Origin: Streptomyces sp. man185
GTDB taxonomy: Bacteria > Actinomycetota > Actinomycetes > Streptomycetales > Streptomycetaceae
DNA: 64,000 bases
NCBI GenBank assembly: GCA_002551355.1
Contig: NTHE01000008.1
Span: 87,339-151,338, forward strand
Direction of reading: 5' to 3'
The position numbers and the translations under genes were made by a program. Positions 10,048 to 18,884 of the stretch are shown here, piece by piece. The notes under the pieces are model-generated. The model searched no databases and was not told the DNA's origin. It worked only from the letters and a program-made list of their open reading frames with translations. Position 1 is the first letter of the stretch. Each line of letters starts with the position of its first letter.

Positions 10048-10713
10048 TCAGTAGGCGGAGTCGACGTTGTCGATCGAGCCGTACCGGTCCGCGGCGTAGT
10101 TGGCGGCGGCGGTGATGTTGGCGACCGGGTCGGTGAGCTTCTTCGGGGTGCCCTTGACGTGGTAGGCGTCGAAGGTGGGCTGGATCACCTGGAGGAGACC
10201 CTTGGAGGGAATGCCGTTCTGCGCGTTGATGTCCCAGTCGTTGACGGCGTTCGGGTTGCCGCTGGACTCGCGCATGATGTTGCGGTGCAGCCCCTCGTAG
10301 GAGCCGGGGATGTTCTTCTTCTCCATGATGTCGAGCGACTCGCGGATCCAGCCGTCGAGGTTGTCCGCGAACTTCTTGGGCGTGACGGCCTTGCGCTCGG
10401 TGGAGCGGTTGGCGGCCTGCTTCTCGGAGCGCGCCTTCTCGGCGGCCTTCTCAGCGGTGGCCTTGTCGGCGGCCTTCTTCGCGGCGGCTTCCTTGACGGC
10501 GTTCTCCTTGGCGGCCTTCTCGGCCGCGTCCTTCGCCGTGGGGACGCCCGCCGCGGCGACCGGCTCCACGGAGACGGAGGACCGGGTCGCGGTGGTCTGC
10601 GCTTCGCTCGGGCCGCCGGTGGCGGCTATGGCGGTGACGGAACCGGCCGCGACGAGCACGGCGGTGGCGATCTTGTGCGAGCGGGTGATGCGCAGGGTGG
10701 AGATGCGGGGCAT
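10048..10713 (-). CDS. secreted lytic transglycosylase (SLT domain)
   Basis: A 221-residue exported muralytic protein. The N-terminus has a basic stretch and hydrophobic core (KIATAVLVAAGSVTAIA), a signal peptide. Residues 57-108 are an Ala/Lys/Glu-rich probable coiled coil. The C-terminal 110 residues are an SLT-type goose-lysozyme fold with catalytic glutamate 149 in IMRESSGNPNAV and the GLLQVIQPTF motif. It probably cleaves peptidoglycan glycan strands during growth or spore germination. The leader is long (upstream DNA to about 10960) and contains a 7-bp hairpin at 10823-10859. Relatives in Streptomyces can be controlled by c-di-AMP riboswitches, but I could not confirm that motif here. 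Confidence 0.88.
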   Translation of the reverse strand: MPRISTLRITRSHKIATAVLVAAGSVTAIAATGGPSEAQTTATRSSVSVEPVAAAGVPTAKDAAEKAAKENAVKEAAAKKAADKATAEKAAEKARSEKQAANRSTERKAVTPKKFADNLDGWIRESLDIMEKKNIPGSYEGLHRNIMRESSGNPNAVNDWDINAQNGIPSKGLLQVIQPTFDAYHVKGTPKKLTDPVANITAAANYAADRYGSIDNVDSAY

Positions 10714-11189
10714 GCGTGAGCTCTTCCTATGGGGGACGGGCTTCGCGGCCTTCGCGCCGCGTCGGCAGGAACCGGGTAGTCCGGGCCGCGGTCGCCGATG
10801 GGCGATCGACGCTGGCTCGAACTCGGTGCTTGCCGGGATCCATGGTTAGCGGGCACCGACATAGGAAGCAATGACCGCCTTTACTACTCTTCATCGTGAG
10901 ATGCCAATTTATGAGCCATATGGGCGGTTCGTTACGCCGGACGGGAGGACTCGCGCCTACTACCGGAGGCCGTAGGTGACGTGGGTCTCGTGGCGGGCCT
11001 CACCCGCGAAGGACCCTGGAACGACACAGGGTCAGCGTCCGGTCACCGAACGCACGACAGCGCGCCGCGGGATCCGGTGTGTCGGCACCGGGTCCCGCAG
11101 CGCGCTTCTTCACAGTGGTCTGGTCACTGTGGTCTTCGATGGGCAGGCGCCGGGCCTGCCCTGTTGGCCGGTATGGGCGTCGTCCCGCC
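10714..11189. other. 476-bp gap: lytic transglycosylase leader and APH-gene terminator
   Basis: No gene is supported here. The left half is the promoter and leader of the minus-strand transglycosylase gene, including an inverted repeat TCGGTGC/GCACCGA at 10823-10859 and an AT-richer stretch near 10860-10920 likely to hold the promoter. The right half holds a long terminator hairpin (11059-11106) and a second inverted repeat CACAGTG/CACTGTG at 11111-11131. Confidence 0.5.
11059..11106 (-). terminator. long terminator hairpin of APH-fold gene
   Basis: Arms AGCGCGC, GCGGGA, CCGGTG pair with CACCGG, TCCCGC, GCGCGCT across single mismatches and a 6-nt loop, about 85 nt past the APH-family stop. 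The structure is symmetric and could act in both directions. Confidence 0.75.
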
Positions 11190-12326
11190 TCAGCGGGTGC
11201 CGACCGCCGCCCGCACCGCCCTCCGCGCCATCGCGCAGTCGTCGTGCAGCCTCCGCAGCAGTAGCCGCTGCTCCTCGCCCGAGGAGAGCGCGCCGGGGCG
11301 GTCCTGCCCCGCACCCACCGAGGGCGCTTCCCGCATGGTGCGCTGGACCGCCGTCTCGTAATTGCGGATCTCGCGGGTCAGCACCAGCATCAGGTTCACC
11401 AGGAACGCGTCCCGCGCGGCCGGGCCCCTGGACTGGGCCAGCTGACTGATCTGGCGTCGCGCCACCGGGGCGTCGCCCAGCACCGCCCACAGCGTCGCCA
11501 GGTCGTACCCCGGCAGATACCAGCCGGCGTGCTCCCAGTCGACGAGTACAGGACCGGTCGGCGACAGCAGGATGTTGGAGAGCAGCGCGTCTCCGTGGCA
11601 GAACTGCCCCATGCCCTGCCGGCCGCCCGCATGGGCCAGACCGTGCAGCAGCTTCTGGAGGTCACCGAGATCACGGTCGGTGAACAGCCCGAGCTCGTGG
11701 TAGCGGGAGATCCGCGAGGCGTAGTCGAGCGGTGCCTCGAAGAGTCCGGGCGGCGGCCGCCAGGCGTTCACCCGGGCGATCGCGCCCAGCGCCGCGCGGA
11801 TGTCGGCCCGCGGCGGCGCCTCCGCCGGGTGCCGGGTGAGGGCGGCGACCCGGCCGGGCATCCGCTCGATCACCAGCGTGCAGTTCTCCGGATCCGCCGC
11901 GATCAGCCGGGGCACCCGAACCGGGGGGCGGTGCCGGACGAACGCGCGGTACGCCGCTATTTCGTGCCGGAACCGCTCGGTCCACGCCGGCGAGTGGTCC
12001 AGTAAACACTTCGCGACGGCGGTCGCCCGCCCGGTCGTTCCGACGATCAGGACCGAACGGCCGCTGCGGCGCAGCACCTGGACCGGGTTGAACTCGGGGC
12101 AGATGCGCTGCACGGAGGCGATGGCCATCCGCACCTGCGCGCCCTGGGGCCCGGACAGGTCGATCCTTCCGCTGAGCGGTCCGGTGCCCGGTCCCTGGAC
12201 CCGTCGGGCCCGGCCCGGACCCTGCGCCGGCGCGCCGGCGTGAGGAGCGAGATAGGGCCCGCCGCCCGCGCCCATCGGGCGGAGCGGACGGGGCGGGGCA
12301 GACACGGAGGACGATGCTGTGTACAT
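11190..12326 (-). CDS. aminoglycoside phosphotransferase-family protein
   Basis: A 378-residue protein with the APH/choline-kinase fold. Visible are the Brenner-type catalytic loop CHGDALLSN (H244, D246, N251) and a metal-binding DWE (263-265) at the DFG position. A candidate ATP-binding lysine is AVAKCLL (about 106). A low-complexity Pro/Gly-rich N-terminus of about 60 residues precedes the kinase. Start ATG 12326 is chosen for the MYTASSSV opening I associate with Streptomyces homologues; the ribosome site is weak. It is divergent from the NsdA-like regulator. Nothing here supports antibiotic resistance; an endogenous small-molecule kinase role is more likely. Confidence 0.8.
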   Translation of the reverse strand: MYTASSSVSAPPRPLRPMGAGGGPYLAPHAGAPAQGPGRARRVQGPGTGPLSGRIDLSGPQGAQVRMAIASVQRICPEFNPVQVLRRSGRSVLIVGTTGRATAVAKCLLDHSPAWTERFRHEIAAYRAFVRHRPPVRVPRLIAADPENCTLVIERMPGRVAALTRHPAEAPPRADIRAALGAIARVNAWRPPPGLFEAPLDYASRISRYHELGLFTDRDLGDLQKLLHGLAHAGGRQGMGQFCHGDALLSNILLSPTGPVLVDWEHAGWYLPGYDLATLWAVLGDAPVARRQISQLAQSRGPAARDAFLVNLMLVLTREIRNYETAVQRTMREAPSVGAGQDRPGALSSGEEQRLLLRRLHDDCAMARRAVRAAVGTR

Positions 12327-12557
12327 GGGCGAGACAGATCCCTTCGTGCGCCGACAAGGTACGTGCGCCAACCCGGCCGACGGCCGTTCGGCACCCTGGG
12401 GAGTACCTAGGGCTGCCGGGCGGGGTGGCGCACTCCTACCTGACAACGGGTCGCGGGTGGCAGACCATCTGGCGGACCCTGGCGAACCCTGGCGAATAGT
12501 CACAGCGCATCTGACATGGGGTTAGTGTCAAGTCAGCCGAGAACCTGGGGGCTTGAA

Positions 12558-14045
12558 GTGACCGGAGAACCCAACACCCGCCTCAACGACCTGTTCGGCC
12601 TGGCCGGCTGGTCCAAGGGTGAACTCGCGAGAATGGTGAACCGGCAGGCGGCGGCCATGGGCCACCCGCAGCTGGCCACCGACACCTCGCGTGTCAGGCG
12701 CTGGATCGACATGGGGGAGTCCCCCCGTGATCCCGTGCCCGAAGTGCTGGCAGCTCTGTTCACCGAGCGGCTCGGCCGTGTCGTGACCATCGAGGACCTC
12801 GGGTTCGGCCGACGCGGGCGTGTGGGGAAACGGCGTGACTCCGGGACGGAATGCAATCCCGATCAATTGCCGTGGGCGCCCGAACGGACGGCAGCGGTCC
12901 TCACCGAATTCACGGGAATGGACCTCATGCTCAACCGACGCGGCTTGGTGGGTGCGGGCGCCGCGCTCGCCGCCGGCTCAACCATCGCCGGCCCCATGTA
13001 CGACTGGCTGCACAGCGACCCCGCTCTGGCGGCCGACGCTCCACGTACCAACGATCCCCTGCACGCCGATCCCGCCGGTTTCGACCGGTACGAGGCCGCG
13101 CCGGTCGGCTCCGAGGAGATCGAGGCACTGGAGCACTCGGTCGAGGTCTTCCGCGCCTGGGACGCGTCCCGGGGCGGCGGACTCCAGCGCAAGGCGGTCG
13201 TGGGCCAGCTCAACGAGGTGGGCGGCATGCTCGCCTACCGCCACCCCGACCATCTCCAGCGTCGCCTGTGGGGCGTCGCCGCCAACCTCGCCGTCCTGGC
13301 GGGCTGGATGTCCCACGACGTCGGCCTCGAACCCACCGCCCAGAAGTACTTCGTCATCGCCGCCCACGCGGCCCGCGAGGGCGGCGACCGGCCGCGCGCC
13401 GGAGAGGCGCTCTCCCGGGCGGCACGCCAGATGGTGCACCTGGGCCGCCCCGACGACGCACTCGACCTGATGAAGCTCGCCAAATCCGGCTCCGGCGACG
13501 AGACCCTGCCCCGTACGCAGGCGATGCTGCGCACCATCGAGGCCTGGGCGCAGGCGTCGATGGGCCGCGGCCAGGCCATGCGGCGCACCCTCGGCGAGGC
13601 CGAGGAGCTCTTCGTCTCGGACAAGGGCGATGTCCCGCCGCCCAGTTGGATGCAGATGTTCGACGAGGCCGACATGCACGGCATGCAGGCGCTCGCCTTC
13701 CGCACGCTGGCCGAGCACGACCCGGGAGCGGCGATCATCGCGCAACGCCATGCCAAGCAGGCGCTGGAGCTGCGGATCAACGGACGCCAGCGGTCGAAGA
13801 TCTTCGACTACATCTCCCTCGCCTCGGCCTGCTTCATCGCCAACGACCCCGAGCAGGCCGACCGTTACGCCCGGCTCGCACTGGTGTCGATGGGGGAGAC
13901 CTCCTCGCACCGCACCTGGGACCGGCTCCGCGAGATGTACCGGCTGACCGGCCAGTTCGCCGGATACGCCGGGATCCAGGATCTGCGCGAGGAGATCGAG
14001 CTCTCGATGCCGAGCCAGAAGAAGGCCAGGGACACGCAGATCTGA
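12558..14045 (+). CDS. NsdA/NsdB-family developmental regulator
   Basis: A 495-residue cytoplasmic protein resembling NsdA of S. coelicolor, a repressor of sporulation and antibiotic synthesis. The N-terminus (about 1-90) is a helix-turn-helix-like segment with NTRLNDLFGLAGWSKGELAR and SRVRRWIDMGE. A Gly/Ala-rich hydrophobic patch (GAGAALAAGSTIAGP) follows, then an all-helical TPR-like region to the C-terminus. Start GTG 12558 has GGGGG about 6 nt upstream; ATG 12516 in the same frame is less likely. Divergent from the APH-fold gene. Which paralogue it is cannot be settled from sequence alone, so no symbol is given. Confidence 0.8.
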   Translation: MTGEPNTRLNDLFGLAGWSKGELARMVNRQAAAMGHPQLATDTSRVRRWIDMGESPRDPVPEVLAALFTERLGRVVTIEDLGFGRRGRVGKRRDSGTECNPDQLPWAPERTAAVLTEFTGMDLMLNRRGLVGAGAALAAGSTIAGPMYDWLHSDPALAADAPRTNDPLHADPAGFDRYEAAPVGSEEIEALEHSVEVFRAWDASRGGGLQRKAVVGQLNEVGGMLAYRHPDHLQRRLWGVAANLAVLAGWMSHDVGLEPTAQKYFVIAAHAAREGGDRPRAGEALSRAARQMVHLGRPDDALDLMKLAKSGSGDETLPRTQAMLRTIEAWAQASMGRGQAMRRTLGEAEELFVSDKGDVPPPSWMQMFDEADMHGMQALAFRTLAEHDPGAAIIAQRHAKQALELRINGRQRSKIFDYISLASACFIANDPEQADRYARLALVSMGETSSHRTWDRLREMYRLTGQFAGYAGIQDLREEIELSMPSQKKARDTQI

Positions 14046-14064
14046 CCCCGCTCCGCCGCGCCGC

Positions 14065-14116
14065 TCCGCGCTCCTTCACGCCCTGATACGTCCGCGCTCC
14101 CTCACGCCCCGATACG
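14065..14116. repeat. 26-bp tandem duplication at phosphatase gene 3' end
   Basis: Two adjacent 26-bp copies (14065-14090 and 14091-14116) differ at two bases. Each contains GCGCTCC(T/C)TCACGCCC. The right copy includes the last codons and stop of the SpoIIE phosphatase gene; the left copy lies just past it in the gap before the convergent regulator gene. Confidence 0.8.
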
Positions 14117-15532
14117 GGCGATCAGCACGCACGCGTCGTCCAGGCGCTCGGTCCCGCCGAACTCCTCGACGACGCTCCGGACGCACTCCTGTGCCGTACG
14201 GGCCTCTGCGAACCGAGGGGCGAGGGCGAGCAGCGCCTCCGGGCCCGCACCCCGGTCGTCGCGTCGTGTCAGGCCGTCGGTGTGCAGAACGAGCACGTCG
14301 CCGGGGAACAGCCGTACCTCGTCCTGTTCGAAGACGGTCCGGGGCGCGGCGCCCAGCAGCATCCCGTCCGGCGGCGGCAGGAGCCGTCCCGAACCGCCGC
14401 GGCAGAGCAGCGGCGCGGGGTGCCCGGCCTGTGCCCAGGAGAGAAGGGAGTTCTCGGGGTCGAAGCGGCAGCACAGGGCACTGCCCAGCGCGGGCTGTAT
14501 CGACGTTTCCAGCAGCTGGTTGAGGTGTCCCATCAGCGCGCCCGGCTCGATGCCGGCGACGGCCATGCCGCGCAGTGCGCCCAGCATCATCGCCATCGCC
14601 GAGGTGGCGGGGATGCCGTGCCCGGTGAGGTCGCCGACGGTGAGCAGGGTGCGCCCGTCCGGCAGCTCCATCGCGTCGTACCAGTCGCCGCCGATGAGCC
14701 CGCTCGACGCGGAGGGGAGGTAGTGCGCGGCGATGTCCAGGGCGCCCGGGCCCTGAGGCGGGAGACGCAGCGATCCGCGCCACGGCGGCAGAACGGTCTC
14801 CTGGAGCTCCACGGCCATGCGGTGCTCGGTGCGCTCGATGTGCTCCGCGCGCCGTACCGACGCGCGGCTCCTGCTCACGGCCTGCTCGCCGCGGCGCAGC
14901 TCGCTGACGTCCCGCAGAACAGCCCACATGGAGGCGGTGCAGCCCTCGGCGTCGAGGACCGGCTCGCCCGTCATGTGCAGCGTGCGCGTGTCGCCGTCGG
15001 GGCGCGTGATGCGGAACTCGCCGTCCATCGGACGGCCGTCGACGAGGCAGCCCGTCACCATGGTGGTCAGCACCGGCTGGTCCTCGGGCAGCAGCACGGA
15101 CGGCAGGTCGTCCAGGGAGAGGGGCGCGGAGCCGGGCGGCCTGCCGAAGATCTCGTACAACTCCTCGGACCAGCTGCACTCGTCGGTGAGGAGGTTCCAC
15201 TCGGCGCTGCCCACCCGGTTCAGCAGGGAGCCGGACCTCGCCCCGTCAGGCTCCTCGTCGTCCCGGGGGGCGGAGTCCTCGGCACGCGGGCCCGGCAGGC
15301 CCGCCCTGAGCTGGCCCAGGTGTTCGTCGAGGTCGTCCAGGTGGTGCACGGCCAGCTCGCACAGGGCACGCTGCCAACGCAGCTGCGGGTCGTCCTCGTC
15401 GAACACGTCGGCGTCCCGCCGCACGGCGTCCACGTCACCGCGCAGCCGTCGCGTCCGGTGGATCAGGTCGTCGACGGCGTCATGCGCGGGAAGCTGTGGT
15501 GCGGGGCGGTCCGCGAAGAGGGGGGACGGCAT
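14102..15532 (-). CDS. PAS/SpoIIE-type PP2C phosphatase
   Basis: A 476-residue signalling protein. An N-terminal helical segment (about 1-85) precedes a PAS-like domain (about 90-195, with ELYEIFGRPPG and WAVLRDVSELRRGE). A linker helix leads to a SpoIIE-type PP2C domain (about 240-475) with GGDWYDA, VGDLTGHGIPA, LHTDGLTRRDD and DDACVLI, carrying the metal-binding aspartates. The family dephosphorylates anti-sigma-factor antagonists in partner-switching systems. ATG 15532 has CGGAG 6-7 nt upstream. No sigma, anti-sigma or antagonist gene is adjacent, so the partner is unknown. Its 3' end lies in a 26-bp tandem repeat. Confidence 0.88.
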   Translation of the reverse strand: MPSPLFADRPAPQLPAHDAVDDLIHRTRRLRGDVDAVRRDADVFDEDDPQLRWQRALCELAVHHLDDLDEHLGQLRAGLPGPRAEDSAPRDDEEPDGARSGSLLNRVGSAEWNLLTDECSWSEELYEIFGRPPGSAPLSLDDLPSVLLPEDQPVLTTMVTGCLVDGRPMDGEFRITRPDGDTRTLHMTGEPVLDAEGCTASMWAVLRDVSELRRGEQAVSRSRASVRRAEHIERTEHRMAVELQETVLPPWRGSLRLPPQGPGALDIAAHYLPSASSGLIGGDWYDAMELPDGRTLLTVGDLTGHGIPATSAMAMMLGALRGMAVAGIEPGALMGHLNQLLETSIQPALGSALCCRFDPENSLLSWAQAGHPAPLLCRGGSGRLLPPPDGMLLGAAPRTVFEQDEVRLFPGDVLVLHTDGLTRRDDRGAGPEALLALAPRFAEARTAQECVRSVVEEFGGTERLDDACVLIARIGA

Positions 15533-15780
15533 CTCGTACTCCGATACAGGCGCGGCCGAGCCGGTTCTGAAGGGTGGACCGCTACCGACTGTCGCACAGG
15601 CCATGGCGGGCCGTAAGGGATTTGGCAACACTCGATGCGTTGTTGCGTCTGGCATGTGCCAGCGGCTCTCCGGGCCGGTGAAAATCCGAACAGGCTTGCG
15701 CGTGGGGCGCGTTGGCCGGGTGACTCCGGACGCTTGAGGGGGCGGGAATGCGGAGAGCCGGACCCGCGTTACGTCACCAG

Positions 15781-15803
15781 AACGAAAACGAATCCCATTC
15801 CCG
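15781..15803 (+). promoter_or_regulatory. candidate Zur box before L33/L31
   Basis: The segment holds GAAAACGAATCCCATT, close to the actinobacterial Zur operator pattern TGAAAACGATTTTCA with a few mismatches. It sits about 40 nt before the zinc-free L33 gene, where Zur repression would be expected. The match is by eye only. Confidence 0.4.
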
Positions 15804-15842
15804 ATAGGGGAGTGGGGTCGGCAGAGACATCGGGAGGCGCCC

Positions 15843-16007
15843 ATGGCACGCAGCGAGACCAGGCCTGTCGTCACCCTCCGGTCCACCGCCGGAACGGGCA
15901 GCAGCTACGCGACACGCAAGAACCGCCGCAACAACCCCGACCGGCTGGAGCTCCGCAAGTTCGACTCCGCCGCCGGCCGGCACGTCCTGTTCCGCGAGGT
16001 CCGCTGA
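15843..16007 (+). CDS. rpmG: 50S ribosomal protein L33 (zinc-independent paralogue)
   Basis: A 54-residue L33 beginning [17 protein letters not shown] and containing the family core [20 protein letters not shown]. None of the four zinc-binding cysteines of the C+ form is present, so this is the C-minus paralogue that replaces the zinc form under zinc starvation. GGGAGG precedes the ATG at 15843. It is followed 64 nt later by a C-minus L31 gene, and the two probably form one Zur-controlled transcript, as in other Streptomyces. Confidence 0.93.
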   Translation: MARSETRPVVTLRSTAGTGSSYATRKNRRNNPDRLELRKFDSAAGRHVLFREVR

Positions 16008-16071
16008 CCACCCGGAAGAGGCCCGTCACCCTGTACGCCACCGCTGTCCGCGGTGAGGAAGGAACGCATCG

Positions 16072-16332
16072 ATGAAGTCCCGTATCCACCCCGTGTCCCG
16101 TCCCGTGGTCTTCCGCGACCGCGCGGCCGACGTCGCCTTCCTGACCCGCTCGACCGCCGACTCCGGCGAGCGCGTGGAGTGGGAGGACGGCAGCACCTAC
16201 CCCGTCATCGACGTCGAGACCTCGTCGGCGAGCCACCCGTTCTACACCGGTGGCCGTCAGGTGCTCGACACGGCGGGCCGCGTCGAGCAGTTCCGGCGCC
16301 GCTACGGCACCGGCGAGACGGCCGGTGGCTGA
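16072..16332 (+). CDS. rpmE2: 50S ribosomal protein L31 type B (zinc-independent)
   Basis: An 86-residue L31 of type B, with the conserved [24 protein letters not shown]-terminal block in shorter form and [11 protein letters not shown] near the start. It has no CxxC pairs, marking it as the zinc-free replacement paralogue. GAAGGAA lies 6 nt before the ATG. It pairs with the C-minus L33 just upstream. Under zinc limitation such proteins displace the zinc-containing L31/L33 and release zinc for other uses. Confidence 0.93.
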   Translation: MKSRIHPVSRPVVFRDRAADVAFLTRSTADSGERVEWEDGSTYPVIDVETSSASHPFYTGGRQVLDTAGRVEQFRRRYGTGETAGG

Positions 16333-16445
16333 CCGAACGCGAGCTGGCCAGGGTAGAGCCGGGGAATCCGTGCCGTGGATCACATCCAAGGGAGCGGATT
16401 CCCGGGAACGCCCGAGGATGGTTTATCGTTCATCTATAAGTGGGT

Positions 16446-16474
16446 GTGAGGGGGACAGTGTCCCCGGGCCTCAC
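16446..16474. terminator. hairpin between convergent L31 and DUF1275 genes
   Basis: GTGAGG and CCTCAC form the outer stem, GGGGAC and GTCCCC the inner stem with loop AGT, about 115 nt past the L31 stop and about 80 nt past the DUF1275 stop. It is well placed as a shared terminator. Confidence 0.5.
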
Positions 16475-16553
16475 CTGTAGCCCATGGGGAAGATCGCACC
16501 GCGAAGCCCCATGGAGCCCTCCGCCGAGAGGCGACCGCCCTTCACGCCCGCAC

Positions 16554-17303
16554 TCAAGCCGCCCCGGCTGGATTCCCCCGATCCGGCCGGGGCTTCCCCT
16601 TGCCCGGCCGGAACCGGCCGCCCCGGCCCGGAAGCGTCTCCAGGACCAGTGCGCCGGCCGCCATCACCGCCGCCCCCAGCGCGGCCCCGGGGCTCCACCA
16701 CCGCTCGGCCAGCGCCGCGACCGCCGCCCCCGCCACCACCGCGGCCAGGCGACCCAGCACCCACCCGTCCCCGCCGCGCAGCTCCCGCAGCGCCACTCGA
16801 CCCGCGAGCGAGGTCAGCGTCCCGGTGAAGTAGTTCGTCGGCGTCACCCGGACGCGCCCCTGGACGCCCATCGCCACCGCCACCAGTGCCAGCAGCCCGA
16901 GCCGGTCCCCGTACGACGTGACCAGCTCCAGCCCCCACAGCACGGCCGCCGCCCCCAGCAGGACGACCTCCGCCCCCAGCAGCAGCGGGACCCCGGGTGC
17001 CCGCCGTCCGGCCATCAGCGCGCCCGCCGCCACCCCGCAGAAGTAGGCCCCCAGAGCCACGGCCACCTTCAGCGCCACGCCGTCCTCGCCCGCGCCGGCG
17101 GCCGAAGCCCCGAGCAGCACCAGATTCCCGGTCATCACGCCGGCGAAGACCTGTCCCACGCACAGGAAGACGAACGCGTCCGCCGCCCCGGAAGCCGCGG
17201 ACAGGAGAAGCAGCGCCCCCTCGCCGCGCCGGGGCACAGCACCGGCCCCGGACGGCCGGGAGGAAGGCGGGGACGGCGGAGGCGCCGGGGGAGCGGTGGA
17301 CAC
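16554..17303 (-). CDS. DUF1275 (YoaK-type) integral membrane protein
   Basis: About 249 residues with roughly six hydrophobic segments (for example LLLLSAASGAADAFVFL and LLALVAVAMGVQGRVRVTP). The GAADAFVFL and FTGTLTSLA blocks are typical of DUF1275. Function in the family is unknown. The start is uncertain: GTG 17303 (VSTAPPAPP) gives a short Pro-rich N-terminus, while ATG 17384 would add 27 residues. Neither has a clear ribosome site. It ends facing the L31 gene across a hairpin. Confidence 0.8.
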   Translation of the reverse strand: MSTAPPAPPPSPPSSRPSGAGAVPRRGEGALLLLSAASGAADAFVFLCVGQVFAGVMTGNLVLLGASAAGAGEDGVALKVAVALGAYFCGVAAGALMAGRRAPGVPLLLGAEVVLLGAAAVLWGLELVTSYGDRLGLLALVAVAMGVQGRVRVTPTNYFTGTLTSLAGRVALRELRGGDGWVLGRLAAVVAGAAVAALAERWWSPGAALGAAVMAAGALVLETLPGRGGRFRPGKGKPRPDRGNPAGAA

Positions 17304-17391
17304 CCGAGCATTCTCGGCATCCGCCGCTCCCGGACCGGCGCGTCGCCCGTGCCGCGGCGCGCCGCGGCACGACGCCCCGGCCACGCGCCGA

Positions 17392-17892
17392 TCACACCGT
17401 CTCGTGGAGGTCCTTCGCGTAGTGCTCGATCGCCCGCCGGTACCGCTGGACGGACGGGTCCTGGCTGGTCGTGGCCGTCAGCTCCAGCAACAGCCGCGTC
17501 GCCTCGTGGTGCTCGCCGGTGTTGAACAGGGCCATCGCCAGGAACGTCCGCAGCGCGCCGTCGTCCGGGAACTCCTCGACGCCCCGGCGCAACGTCTCCA
17601 CCGCCTGCCCGTACCGGCCGAGGACCCGGTACGTACTGCCCAGCCCCAGCAACGCCCCGCGCCGGTCCTCCGCGGTGAGTTCCGGACGGGCCAGAGCGCG
17701 CTCGTAGTACGGCACCGCCTCCGACTCCAGACCCAGCACATCGTGGATCCACGCCGTCCGGACGGCCACCTCGGCGTCGCCCGGATATTCGGCGGTCATG
17801 GCGAGCAGCCGACTGCGCGCCTCTTCGGGCCGGCCCTCCTCACGCAACCGGTCGGTCTCCTTCAGCAGGTCCCTCTTCTTGTCTGCGCTCAT
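17392..17892 (-). CDS. TPR-repeat protein
   Basis: A 166-residue, all-helical protein beginning MSADKKRDLLKETDRL. It contains tetratricopeptide-like repeats; ALLGLGSTYRVLGRYGQAVETLRRG and AMALFNTGEHHEATRLLLEL are shown in part as GSTYRVLGRYGQAVE and LFNTGEHHEATRLL. Such proteins are interaction scaffolds; the partner is not evident. ATG 17892 is the start that removes an atypical N-terminal extension. It is divergent from the VanZ gene 98 nt away. Confidence 0.75.
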   Translation of the reverse strand: MSADKKRDLLKETDRLREEGRPEEARSRLLAMTAEYPGDAEVAVRTAWIHDVLGLESEAVPYYERALARPELTAEDRRGALLGLGSTYRVLGRYGQAVETLRRGVEEFPDDGALRTFLAMALFNTGEHHEATRLLLELTATTSQDPSVQRYRRAIEHYAKDLHETV

Positions 17893-17990
17893 GCGCACAT
17901 CGTCGCAGGCGGGCGCGGACGGCCGGACGAGATTTCGCTCCATCACCCGCCCAGGCGTGTGTTCCGGCCGGGCGGGGGCATCTGTCGGCC

Positions 17991-18740
17991 ATGACAGCAG
18001 AGGCGAATCCCCCTGTACGCCAGGGGACATGGGTACGGGTGCTGGTACGCGGGCTGGTGCTGGCGGCGGCGCTGGCGGGACTGGTGGCGTTCTCGGTCCT
18101 GTTGGCCAAGGTGACGCTCACCCCTTCACCTGCCTCCGAGGACCTCGTCACCTCCAACCTCCGCCCCGGGCGCTCACTGCGCCAGTATGCCGAGGACTAC
18201 ACCTTCCTCGCCGCGTGCAAGCAGGCGGGCGGGAACCTGCTGCTCGGTGTGCCGTTCGGACTCCTGCTGCCGTTCTTCGTGCCACGTCGCCTGCGGATGA
18301 TCCGGACGACGCTGCTGGCGGCCGTCGCCATGGCGATCGTCGAACTGATCCAGGGGGCCCTGGTCCAGGGACGCGCCTTCGACGTCGACGACGTCATCCT
18401 CAACACGACGGGCGCGCTGCTCGGGTACTTCCTGCTGGGCCGCCGGATCAGCCACCGCTACTACGTCTACGCCGACGCTCCGCGTACCGCCGACCGGCCG
18501 GAAGAGCCCGCGGCCGAGCCGAAGCCCGCCCCGAGGACGGGCGCCGGCAAGACGGGCACCCGTAAGACGGCCGCCCGCACCAAGGCCGGACAAGGGGCGC
18601 TGACGAAGCCCGCGGCCACGGCCACGGCGACGAAGCGCGGCTCCCGCACCGGGAAGACCGCCGGTACGGACAGCGGAGGCCCGCCCGCCACCGGCTCCGG
18701 AGGCGTCCGCTCCCTGCTCGACCGCGTCCGCAGGCGCTGA
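17991..18740 (+). CDS. VanZ-family membrane protein with basic tail
   Basis: A 249-residue protein with about four membrane segments and the VanZ signature: NLLLGVPFGLLLP, then E118 in AIVELIQ, and FDVDDVILNTTGALLGY (130-146). The C-terminal 85 residues are a low-complexity Lys/Thr/Ala/Gly tail (KTGTRKTAARTKAG) likely to be cytoplasmic and able to bind nucleic acid or acidic surfaces. VanZ-like proteins are linked to teicoplanin tolerance in enterococci, but most actinobacterial copies have no known resistance role. The gene stands alone. Confidence 0.85.
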   Translation: MTAEANPPVRQGTWVRVLVRGLVLAAALAGLVAFSVLLAKVTLTPSPASEDLVTSNLRPGRSLRQYAEDYTFLAACKQAGGNLLLGVPFGLLLPFFVPRRLRMIRTTLLAAVAMAIVELIQGALVQGRAFDVDDVILNTTGALLGYFLLGRRISHRYYVYADAPRTADRPEEPAAEPKPAPRTGAGKTGTRKTAARTKAGQGALTKPAATATATKRGSRTGKTAGTDSGGPPATGSGGVRSLLDRVRRR

Positions 18741-18884
18741 GCCGGGCAGCCGTCCGGTCCGGCAGCCTTGCGGACCCTGCACCCGTTCGGTCCGGGCAGT
18801 TTGCGGGCGGCCCGGACCGGACGCACGGTGGGGGCACGTCCTGCGCGCAGATGCGTCAAGGATCTCGTGCCGAGGAGGAGCGAC

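Noticed and set aside
10714..10960. c-di-AMP (ydaO) riboswitch in front of the lytic transglycosylase gene
   Set aside because: Related Streptomyces genes can have one, and the leader is long, but the conserved GGGG(T)GAA-type core and terminal segments were not seen. Only a 7-bp hairpin was found.
11190..12326. aminoglycoside resistance gene
   Set aside because: The APH fold is clear, but metal-binding DWE and a long Pro-rich N-terminus differ from known resistance enzymes, and no antibiotic cluster is adjacent.
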